From Novosphingobium sp. UBA6722 (GTDB lineage Bacteria; Pseudomonadota; Alphaproteobacteria; Sphingomonadales; Sphingomonadaceae), in NCBI GenBank assembly GCA_002454125.1, contig DKII01000130.1, forward strand, positions 1,213 to 12,955: a stretch of 11,743 nucleotides of DNA, in the 5' to 3' direction. Each line of letters opens with the position of its first letter. Within the stretch, counting starts at the first letter, position 1. Both the position numbers and the translations under genes were made by a program. A model generated the notes under the pieces. That model saw only the letters and a list, made by a program, of their open reading frames with translations, did not search any database and was not told the DNA's origin. Positions 1 to 6,243 of the stretch are shown in pieces.

Positions 1-496
1 ACAAACGCTTGATGTCACGATCCCGCCGGGTGTCGATACCGGCACCCGCATCCGCCTCGGCGGCAAGGGTGAGGCCGGGCCATTCGGGGCCCCGCCGGGC
101 GATCTCTATATCTTCGTCCACGTCCGCCGCCACGCGGTGTTTGAGCGCGACGGGACCACGCTGCTGACCCGCGTGCCGATCACCTTCACGACCGCTGCGC
201 TGGGCGGCGAGATCGAGCTGCCCGGCATCGATGGCGAGCGCCACACTGTGCCGATCCCGGCCGGCATCCAGTCCGGCAAGCAGCTGCGCCGCCGCGGCGC
301 GGGCATGCCCGTGCTGCAAGGGCGCGGGCGCGGCGACCTGGTGATGGAAATCACCGTCGAAACCCCGACCAAGCTGACCGCACGCCAGAAGGAATTGCTG
401 CGCGAGCTGCAGGAAACCGAAACGGGTGACGAATGTCCGGGTTCCAAGGGCTTCTTCGACAAGCTCAAGGAAGCCTGGAACGACTTGACCGATTAG
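1..496 (+). CDS. dnaJ: DnaJ chaperone, C-terminal part (5' end outside window)
   Basis: Co-chaperone of DnaK: it delivers unfolded clients and stimulates ATP hydrolysis by DnaK in the cytoplasm. The open frame enters at base 2 and runs to TAG at 494-496, giving about 164 residues. Visible are the end of the first substrate-binding beta-domain (IPPGVDTGTRIRLGGKGEAG, then GDLYIFVHV) and the second beta-domain (ALGGEIELPGIDG, IPAGIQSGKQLRRRGAGMP, RGDLVMEITVETP). The short tail PGSKGFFDKLKEAW, ending NDLTD, is the usual bacterial DnaJ end, in which the last helix mediates dimerisation. The J domain, Gly/Phe linker and zinc fingers are upstream and cannot be seen, so the shorter homologue CbpA is not strictly excluded. 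The ending motif favours DnaJ itself. It is followed by a 47-bp gap and then the MBL hydrolase gene. Confidence 0.93.
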   Translation, partial: QTLDVTIPPGVDTGTRIRLGGKGEAGPFGAPPGDLYIFVHVRRHAVFERDGTTLLTRVPITFTTAALGGEIELPGIDGERHTVPIPAGIQSGKQLRRRGAGMPVLQGRGRGDLVMEITVETPTKLTARQKELLRELQETETGDECPGSKGFFDKLKEAWNDLTD

Positions 497-510
497 CGGC
501 GGGGGCGCAG

Positions 511-537
511 TCCTCTCGTCCATAAGAACCGAGAGGA
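511..537 (+). promoter_or_regulatory. Perfect hairpin sequestering the Shine-Dalgarno of the MBL hydrolase gene
   Basis: TCCTCTCG (511-518) and CGAGAGGA (530-537) are exact reverse complements separated by an 11-nt loop. The 3' arm contains the ribosome-binding sequence GAGAGGA, which lies 6 nt before the ATG at 544. In RNA the SD would be fully paired, so translation could depend on melting, on a bound factor or on ribosomes arriving from dnaJ. There is no T-run after the stem, so it does not look like an intrinsic terminator. The pairing is seen directly; a regulatory role is inference. Confidence 0.55.
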
Positions 538-543
538 TCCATC

Positions 544-1455
544 ATGCGCCTTGCCAAGCTATCTGCCGCTGCAGTTCTCGCCGCGAGCATTCCTGCCGCT
601 GCGCAAACGCCGGATTTCAGCAAGGTCGAGATCAAGTCGGAGATCGTCGCGCCTGGCGTTGCCGTGCTGTTTGGCGCTGGCGGCAATATCGGCCTGTCCT
701 ATGGCGAGGATGGCTCAGTCCTGATCGATGACCAGTTCGCGCCGCTGACCGACAAGATCGTCGCCGCGGTTGCCGCGGTCGGGGCCAAGCCGGTCAAGTA
801 CCTGGTCAATACCCATTGGCATTACGACCACACTGGCGGGAACGAGAACCTCGGCAAGACCGGCGTGACGATCTTCGCGCATGAGAACGTCCGCGTGCGG
901 CTGCTGGCCGGTTCCAGCAGCGGCCCGGCGGCAACCCCGCCGGCACCGCCCGCGGCCTTGCCGGTGGTGACCTATCAGGACGGGGTGAGCTTTCACCTGA
1001 ATGGTGACCGGATCGACGCAATCGGCACTAAGGGCGGCCACACCGATGGCGACACTGCACTTTACTGGCGCAAGGCCAATGTCCTGCACACCGGGGACCT
1101 GATGATGAACGGGCTGGGCTTCCCCTTCATCGATACCAATTCCGGCGGCAATGCCCTGAACCTGGTCCATACGCTTGATCACCTGATCAAGATCACCAAC
1201 CCGCAGACCAAGATCATTCCGGGGCATGGCCCGGTCGGAACCCAGGCCGATCTGATCGCCTGGCGCGGGATGATTGCACAATCGATCGAACTGATCCGCG
1301 CGCGCAAGGCCAAGGGGCAGAAGCTCGAAGCCGTGCTGGCCGACAATCCGCTGAAGCCGCTGGAGAAGCCCAAGGCCTTCATCAATGCTGACACTTTCGC
1401 CAAGGCGATCTGGGCCAGCCTGGACGCCAAGCCGGCGCCCGCGCACAAGCACTAA
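544..1455 (+). CDS. Secreted MBL-fold metallo-hydrolase
   Basis: A 303-residue metallo-beta-lactamase-fold hydrolase, probably periplasmic. Residues 1-20 form a signal peptide (MRLAKLSAAAVLAASIPAAA, with likely cleavage before QTPD). The dinuclear zinc site is complete: HxHxDH as H91, H93, D95, H96 in NTHWHYDHTGGN, then H166 in GGHTDGD, D185 in LHTGDL and H228 in PGHGP. A Pro/Ala-rich insertion lies at about 123-141 and a basic helical region at about 240-270. The seven ligands match the glyoxalase II/cyclase-like and class B beta-lactamase superfamily, but the substrate cannot be read from the sequence. It could be a thioester, ester, lactone or lactam hydrolase. The ATG at 544 is supported by GAGAGGA at 531-537, although that SD is inside a hairpin. 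The stop overlaps the stop of the convergent patatin gene. Confidence 0.9.
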   Translation: MRLAKLSAAAVLAASIPAAAQTPDFSKVEIKSEIVAPGVAVLFGAGGNIGLSYGEDGSVLIDDQFAPLTDKIVAAVAAVGAKPVKYLVNTHWHYDHTGGNENLGKTGVTIFAHENVRVRLLAGSSSGPAATPPAPPAALPVVTYQDGVSFHLNGDRIDAIGTKGGHTDGDTALYWRKANVLHTGDLMMNGLGFPFIDTNSGGNALNLVHTLDHLIKITNPQTKIIPGHGPVGTQADLIAWRGMIAQSIELIRARKAKGQKLEAVLADNPLKPLEKPKAFINADTFAKAIWASLDAKPAPAHKH

Positions 1456-3773
1456 CTGGCCATCACCTCTGCCCTGATCCTTGCCACCAGGCCGGGATCG
1501 GCGCGCAGGCGGGGTTCTTCCTCGTCAAGGACCGTCAGGAAGGCCTCGCGCTTCAAGGCGGCCAGTTCATGCTCGTCGATGATGCTGCCGGCCGGCAGGG
1601 CCGAAGCGACCAGATCGATCATGCGTTCCGCTCCGTGGAGCCGGCCCCAGAGGTAATCGTTCTCACGGTAGGCGCGGCTGAAGAATGCGCCGAAGTTGTA
1701 GAACTCCACCCCGCGCAGCGCCTGCGCCGCGCCGCCAGCGCGGATGCCGGGGCAGTCATCGGGTGAGATCCGGTCAACCTTGGCCGGGTCGAGCTCGTTG
1801 ATATTCTCGCCGCGCAGCAGCGGCAGGGTAACCGTGTCGTAGAACGGAAAGCCCAGGTAAGTCAGCAGGATCCGCCGCCGCAGCTCACGCGGCAGGGGCT
1901 TGAGCGCCTCGACCAGGATCGCATCGACCTGCGGATCGAGCTCAACGAGGTTGCGGCGCGCGGCCATGATGGAAAGCACGGCCCCGGGATCGTCGAACAG
2001 CTGCCGCGCAGCTGCAGCAAAGTCCTGCCCCAGGAACGCTGCGCCCTCGCGCTCGAAATGGAGCCCCAGCGCGCGATAGACCGCATCGCGCGCGTCTTCG
2101 CGGGCGTGGGGATGCTCGCGGTCGATATCGTCCCAGTCTTCGGAAAGGCGCCGCGCCAGGTGGCGCAGGCGGCGGATCCGGTAGCCCAGATCATGATCGC
2201 GGAAAAAGGCGATCGCATCAGCCGAAGCGCCGCCCTTCATTTCGGCCAAGTGGTCAAAGCCGATCGTGTTGAGCCAGGCCGCCAAGTGCCGCTCGATCGC
2301 CTCGGTCCCGCCCGCCAGTTCAGGCGCGGCGGAGAAGATCGTCTGGGCCAGGTCCTGCACGATGGTCCGCAGCTTGACCTGGCCATAGCCGTGATAGGCA
2401 TAGCCGGCGCCCTTGGCTGCGGCATCCTGCGCCTTCTTGCGCCACCCGGTCAGGCGCCGCTGGCTGGGCCATTCGAACAGCAGGGTGCGGCCAAACAGGC
2501 GCTCAACCTCGGCCTCGACATCCGGGCGCAGCGTCTCGACCACCCGTTTCAGTTCGTCGAGCTCGTGCGACCGCGCAGCAATCGCTTCCAGGTTGTCGCG
2601 CACCGGTTGTTCGCGCGGGATCGAGGACAGCGAGCCCAGGATGACCGAGAAGAAACCCGGCGGGCGCGGATCGTTGCGGCGCATGCCGCCGACCCGGTCC
2701 GGGTGCGGATCGACATAGACGAAGCGCCGATCGACCTCGCGCTGGGCCGGCCGGTCGCGCAGGACGTCCATCGCCTCGGCAAAGGGCGCATTGACCAGCA
2801 CCGAGCCATCGATCAGCGAGACGCCGTCCACATCGCCGAGCCGCATGTGGTTGGGCATGATCCGGGCCAGGAAGGCTGTGCGGCTGTGCCATTCCTCACC
2901 GCGTTCGGCCACCAGCGCGTCGATCTCGGCCGCCTGGAGTGGCGGGAAAGCGCCGGGGAAGCTGGCCGTGGCGCGCGCCGCAAAGACCAGTTCGGGTGTC
3001 GGGGCGAGGGGGTGCGCGCCGGTTAGCGGCGTCTTGCTGCGAAAGCCGATCGACAGGCGATGCTCGCTCTCCTCGGCCTCGGCCGGACTGTTGAGCCGCA
3101 GCATCTGCGGATGGCCCTTGAAGTCGGTCGCGGTGACAAACAGGTCAAGCGGATGGCCCGGCGGCAGCAGCGGCGCATCGGTCGGGCCCTGGGCCATCGT
3201 GTCGAGCGCCTCGGCCAGCAGCCGTGAAAAGCCGATGCCGGAAAAGGGCGGCTCGAACCAGCGCGAGCGGATCAGGCGTGAAAGCTTCGCCCGCACCTCG
3301 CCGCGCGTTTCGGGCGCGACGCTTTGGGAGACGACATTGCCGGGGCGTGAAAGCAGGAACCAGACGATTGGCATCGCCCAGAACTTGGCAAAGCGCCACC
3401 AAGGCCGGGCATCGGGATCAACCAGCACGTCGACATCGGCGCGCTCCAGCCACAGGTCGGTGAGCGGCTCCAGGCTCTGCCCCGAATGGATCGCCTGAGC
3501 CAGGAAGACGCCGTTGATTCCGCCCGCGCTGGCCCCGGCGACAATGTCCGGCATCACCCGCAGGCGCAGCTGCCGCTCACGCTCAATGCTGCGCAGCAAT
3601 TTGACATAGACTGCCTCAGTGCCCTGGGCAGCGTCTTCGCCGGCAATGTGCGCCCGACTGGCCCGGGCGAGCTTCCACAGCTCCTTGGTGACACCATGCA
3701 TGTAGACCGCAAGACTGACCCCGCCATAACAGACGAGGGCGATACGGAGTTCCTTCTGGCGCATGCCGGTCAT
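1452..3773 (-). CDS. Patatin-like phospholipase/acylhydrolase, long form
   Basis: A 773-residue protein with an N-terminal patatin domain, a serine lipid acyl hydrolase using a Ser-Asp dyad. The oxyanion-hole glycines are in CYGGVSLAVYMHG (15-27), the nucleophile elbow is GASAG with Ser82, and the catalytic Asp322 is in IDGSVLVNAP. All core residues are present, so it should be active. Residues from about 350 to the end have no motif I can assign; they resemble the C-terminal extension of the long 'patatin-related' family (TIGR03607/DUF3376 type, from memory). There is no signal peptide. Two starts are possible, ATG at 3771-3773 or at 3762-3764; neither has a convincing SD. It is transcribed divergently from radA across 88 bp and ends tail-to-tail with the MBL gene with overlapping stops. 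Substrate is unknown; membrane phospholipid is the usual inference. Confidence 0.88.
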   Translation of the reverse strand: MTGMRQKELRIALVCYGGVSLAVYMHGVTKELWKLARASRAHIAGEDAAQGTEAVYVKLLRSIERERQLRLRVMPDIVAGASAGGINGVFLAQAIHSGQSLEPLTDLWLERADVDVLVDPDARPWWRFAKFWAMPIVWFLLSRPGNVVSQSVAPETRGEVRAKLSRLIRSRWFEPPFSGIGFSRLLAEALDTMAQGPTDAPLLPPGHPLDLFVTATDFKGHPQMLRLNSPAEAEESEHRLSIGFRSKTPLTGAHPLAPTPELVFAARATASFPGAFPPLQAAEIDALVAERGEEWHSRTAFLARIMPNHMRLGDVDGVSLIDGSVLVNAPFAEAMDVLRDRPAQREVDRRFVYVDPHPDRVGGMRRNDPRPPGFFSVILGSLSSIPREQPVRDNLEAIAARSHELDELKRVVETLRPDVEAEVERLFGRTLLFEWPSQRRLTGWRKKAQDAAAKGAGYAYHGYGQVKLRTIVQDLAQTIFSAAPELAGGTEAIERHLAAWLNTIGFDHLAEMKGGASADAIAFFRDHDLGYRIRRLRHLARRLSEDWDDIDREHPHAREDARDAVYRALGLHFEREGAAFLGQDFAAAARQLFDDPGAVLSIMAARRNLVELDPQVDAILVEALKPLPRELRRRILLTYLGFPFYDTVTLPLLRGENINELDPAKVDRISPDDCPGIRAGGAAQALRGVEFYNFGAFFSRAYRENDYLWGRLHGAERMIDLVASALPAGSIIDEHELAALKREAFLTVLDEEEPRLRADPGLVARIRAEVMAS
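3582..3599. repeat. 18-bp exact repeat, copy 1, containing a 12-bp palindrome (inside the patatin gene)
   Basis: Identical to 8354-8371. The palindrome TGCTGCGCAGCA is at 3587-3598. It lies in the early coding part of the minus-strand patatin gene (encoding LLRSIE) about 175 bp after its start. The reading frame and strand differ from the alr copy, so protein similarity cannot explain the identity. Confidence 0.6.
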
Positions 3774-3826
3774 ATAGGCAGAATTCGCGCTGCGACGAAA
3801 CCTCGTTACAAAACAATCCGCGCGGC

Positions 3827-3855
3827 TTGCGTTCCCGCTTCGTTCCGGTTATCGC
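3827..3855 (+). promoter_or_regulatory. Candidate radA promoter, almost at the start codon
   Basis: TTGCGT (3827-3832) and TATCGC (3850-3855) are separated by 17 bp, a fit to sigma-70-type spacing. The -10 element ends only 6 nt before the radA ATG at 3862, so transcription would begin at or next to the start codon. The arrangement is almost the same as upstream of proS, which supports it. The -10 match to the general consensus is only partial, so this is a prediction. Confidence 0.4.
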
Positions 3856-3861
3856 GCAGGC

Positions 3862-5223
3862 ATGGCCAAGCCCAAACGCCGTTATGTCTGCCAGGCCTGT
3901 GGCAGTGTTTCCTTCCGCTGGCAGGGGCAGTGTGCCGACTGTGGTGAATGGAACACCTTGAGCGAGGAGGCGCCGGAAACGGTCTTTTCGGCCAAGCATG
4001 ATCTCTCCGGCGGTGGCCGCAAGATTGCATTTGAACCGCTCGACAAGCCGGGTGAAAAGCTGGTGCGGCGCAGCACCGGGATAGCGGAATTTGACCGAGC
4101 GCTGGGCGGCGGGCTGGTGCCGGGTTCGGCGGTGCTGATGGGCGGCGATCCGGGGATCGGCAAATCGACCCTGCTGATCCAGGCCGCCGCGCAGATGGCG
4201 CGGGCAGGCGGCGAGGTTGTCTACATCAGCGGGGAAGAAGCGGCCGGTCAGGTGCGGCTGCGAGCTGAACGGCTTGGCCTGGCGGATGCCCCGATCCGGC
4301 TCGCCGCAGCCACATCGGTGCGCGATATTCTGACCACGCTGGGCGGCATGGACCCGCCGGCGCTGGTGGTGATCGATTCGATCCAGACCATGCATTCTGA
4401 CCAGATCGAGGGCGCACCCGGCACGGTCAGCCAGGTCCGCGCCTCGGCCTTTGAGCTGATCCGCTTTGCCAAGGAGTGCGGCTGCGCGCTGGTGCTGGTC
4501 GGCCATGTCACCAAGGACGGGTCGATCGCCGGTCCGCGCGTGCTGGAACACATGGTCGACGTGGTGATGAGCTTCGAGGGGGAGCGCAGCCACCAGTACC
4601 GGATTCTGCGCAACCTCAAAAACCGGTTCGGCCCGGTCGATGAGATTGGCGTATTCGCCATGGCCGGCGCCGGGCTGGAAGAGGTGGGCAATCCCTCGAT
4701 GCTGTTCCTCTCTGGCCGCGAAACGCCGGTTCCGGGCAGCGCCGTCTTCCCGGCGATGGAAGGAACGCGGCCTGTCCTGGTGGAGATCCAGGCGCTGATT
4801 GTGCGCCTTGCCAGCGGGGCGACGCCGCGCCGCGCGGTGGTGGGCTGGGACAATGGCCGGATGGCCATGCTGCTGGCCGTGCTGGAAGCGCGCTGCGGGC
4901 TCAATTTCTCGTCGTGCGAGGTCTATCTCAACGTTGCCGGTGGATACCGCCTCGGCGATCCAGCGGCAGACCTGGCCGTGGCGGCGGCACTGATTTCTGC
5001 GCTGGCTGACCGGCCTTTGCCGAACGATGCGGTGTGGTTCGGGGAAGTGTCGCTGGCCGGTGAGGTCCGTCCAGTCGCGCATGGCGGGCTGCGTTTGAAG
5101 GAAGCTGCCAAACTCGGGTTTACCAAGGCGTTCGGCCCGGGCGATGGCTCGGGCATGGCAAAGGGCCACCGCGAGGTAACCTTACTCCGGAATCTCGTTG
5201 ACCAGGTGATGGGCGAGTCATAG
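3862..5223 (+). CDS. radA: DNA repair protein RadA (Sms)
   Basis: RecA-related ATPase that drives branch migration and processing of recombination intermediates alongside RecA. At 453 residues it has normal family length. Domains in order: N-terminal zinc finger C10-x2-C13 ... C24-x2-C27 (CQACGSVSFRWQGQCADCGEW); Walker A GGDPGIGKST at 94-103 with Lys101; Walker B LVVIDS at about 168-172; the RadA signature KNRFG at 253-257; and a Lon-protease-like C-terminal domain (EVYLNVAGGYRLGDPAADLA, then VSLAGEVRPV). That domain is structural in RadA and has no protease role. The ATG at 3862 gives the normal N-terminus just before the zinc finger. The SD is poor (GCGCAGG) and a promoter-like site abuts the start. 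cvpA follows after 10 bp, suggesting one transcript. Confidence 0.97.
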   Translation: MAKPKRRYVCQACGSVSFRWQGQCADCGEWNTLSEEAPETVFSAKHDLSGGGRKIAFEPLDKPGEKLVRRSTGIAEFDRALGGGLVPGSAVLMGGDPGIGKSTLLIQAAAQMARAGGEVVYISGEEAAGQVRLRAERLGLADAPIRLAAATSVRDILTTLGGMDPPALVVIDSIQTMHSDQIEGAPGTVSQVRASAFELIRFAKECGCALVLVGHVTKDGSIAGPRVLEHMVDVVMSFEGERSHQYRILRNLKNRFGPVDEIGVFAMAGAGLEEVGNPSMLFLSGRETPVPGSAVFPAMEGTRPVLVEIQALIVRLASGATPRRAVVGWDNGRMAMLLAVLEARCGLNFSSCEVYLNVAGGYRLGDPAADLAVAAALISALADRPLPNDAVWFGEVSLAGEVRPVAHGGLRLKEAAKLGFTKAFGPGDGSGMAKGHREVTLLRNLVDQVMGES

Positions 5224-5233
5224 ATTTGAAACC

Positions 5234-5770
5234 ATGACGGGTTTTGATATTGCAGTGCTGGTCCTTGTCGGGCTGGGTGCGATCACAGGCTTCATGCGCG
5301 GCTTCGTGCAGGAAATCCTGGCGCTCTCGGCCTGGGTCATCGCGTTGTTCACGATCCACAACATGCACACGCCGCTGTCGGCGGCGCTGGTGCCCTATGT
5401 CGGCAACGAATCCGGCGCGACGGTGCTGGCCTTCGCGCTGCTGCTGCTGGTGCCCTATGCCATCGTCAAGCTCGTCGCCAACCGTATGGGTGAGGCCAGC
5501 CGCGAATCCGTGCTTGGTCCGATCGACCGGCTGCTTGGCTTCGGCTTCGGCGCGGTCAAGGGCATGGTGATCACGGTTCTCGCCTTCTCGGTGCTGGTGC
5601 TGGGCTATGACACCGTCTGGGGGATCGGCGGCCGGCCGGATTGGATTACCCAGGCGCGCAGCTATCCCTTCGTCAACGCCAGCAGCGAGGCCCTGGTCAA
5701 GATGATTGCGGAACGCCGCAAGGATGCGGCCGAGGCCGAAGCCAAGCGGCTTGGCAAGGAAGCCGCCTGA
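5234..5770 (+). CDS. cvpA: CvpA family inner-membrane protein
   Basis: A 178-residue CvpA-family membrane protein. The family was named for a role in colicin V production in E. coli, and its members have been linked to envelope homeostasis; the molecular activity is not settled. Four hydrophobic segments are visible, at about residues 5-21, 24-42, 61-82 and 103-124. The family-typical MRGFVQEILALSAW falls at 21-34 and the GPIDRLLGFGFGAVKG region at 95-110. The C-terminal tail (about 155-178) is charged and helical (AERRKDAAEAEAKRLGKE) and probably cytoplasmic. It starts 10 bp after radA with no clear SD, so translational coupling to radA is likely. The next gene begins 4 bp after its stop. 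Confidence 0.92.
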   Translation: MTGFDIAVLVLVGLGAITGFMRGFVQEILALSAWVIALFTIHNMHTPLSAALVPYVGNESGATVLAFALLLLVPYAIVKLVANRMGEASRESVLGPIDRLLGFGFGAVKGMVITVLAFSVLVLGYDTVWGIGGRPDWITQARSYPFVNASSEALVKMIAERRKDAAEAEAKRLGKEAA

Positions 5771-5774
5771 TCCC

Positions 5775-6209
5775 TTGGCCACCAGTGCAACCTTGTACAC
5801 GCGCGAAGTCCTCGCGCTGGCAACCAGCCTCAGCCAGTGGCCCCGCGATCCTGACCTGCCGCTGAGCGGTACGGCGCGCTCTGCAACCTGTGGGAGCACC
5901 GTCAGCCTGTCACTCGCGACCGATCCTGCCGGGGCGATTGCCCGGGTGGGTTTGAAAGCCCAGGCCTGCGCGATTGGCCAGGCGAGCGCCGCCCTGTTTG
6001 CCGCATCAGCCGCTGGCCGCAATGCGGACAACCTGGCCGCGGCGCTGGAAGCGATCCGGCACTGGCTGAAAGAAGGGGGGGAGCTGCCGGACTGGCCAGG
6101 CTTTGCCACCATCGCCCCGGCGCGTGACTATCCGGCGCGACACGGGGCAATCCTGCTGGCCTGGCAAGCCGCACTAGAGGCGCTTTCCAGCCAGCCAAAC
6201 CCCCGCTAG
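5775..6209 (+). CDS. IscU/NifU-N-like Fe-S scaffold protein, degenerate variant, TTG start
   Basis: A 144-residue protein resembling the IscU/SufU/NifU N-terminal scaffold on which Fe-S clusters are built. I chose the TTG at 5775, 4 bp after the cvpA stop, because it gives the N-terminus ATSATLYTREVLALA typical of the family. Upstream ATGs in this frame lie inside cvpA and give an unrelated basic leader. Two of the three scaffold cysteines are visible: C39 in TCGST and C65 in QACAIGQASAA, 26 residues apart as in IscU. The third is missing: in DYPARHGAILLAW (118-130) the expected Cys aligns with Ala125, and the Asp following the first Cys-Gly is Ser41. Alphaproteobacteria are recalled to carry such two-cysteine relatives as stand-alone genes. 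Function as a true scaffold is therefore doubtful; cluster or metal binding by other ligands is possible. Co-transcription with radA and cvpA is likely. Confidence 0.8.
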   Translation: MATSATLYTREVLALATSLSQWPRDPDLPLSGTARSATCGSTVSLSLATDPAGAIARVGLKAQACAIGQASAALFAASAAGRNADNLAAALEAIRHWLKEGGELPDWPGFATIAPARDYPARHGAILLAWQAALEALSSQPNPR

Positions 6210-6233
6210 AGGGCGATTAACGAGATAAACCAC

Positions 6234-6240
6234 AGGGGAA
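6234..6240 (+). promoter_or_regulatory. Strong ribosome-binding site of the MFS transporter gene
   Basis: AGGGGAA lies 3 nt before the ATG at 6244 (the GGGGA core is about 4-5 nt away). It is one of the few clear SD sequences in the window and fixes this start. The gene is set off by 34 bp from the upstream scaffold gene, so it may be independently expressed. Confidence 0.6.
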
Positions 6241-6243
6241 GCC

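Noticed and set aside
511..537. Hairpin after dnaJ read as an intrinsic terminator
   Set aside because: No T-run follows the stem; the 3' arm is the SD of the next gene, so a translational role is likelier.
2058..3026. Plus-strand open frame (322 codons) within the patatin gene
   Set aside because: The minus-strand patatin frame is longer and has a complete catalytic dyad; the plus frame shows only Arg/Asp/Gly-rich antisense composition.
3771..3799. Promoter for the patatin gene on the minus strand
   Set aside because: A TATATG overlapping the start codon and a weak TTCGTC upstream are the best I can find; too poor to annotate.
3616..5169. Long minus-strand open frame (517 codons) opposite radA
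   Set aside because: Shadow frame in GC-rich DNA; radA on the plus strand has clear zinc-finger, Walker and KNRFG motifs. The antisense product is rich in His, Arg and Gln and has no recognisable domain.
6075..6081. Run of seven G in the scaffold gene as a phase-variation tract
   Set aside because: Seven G is short and expected in DNA this GC-rich; the frame is intact and a cytoplasmic housekeeping-type protein is an unlikely target.
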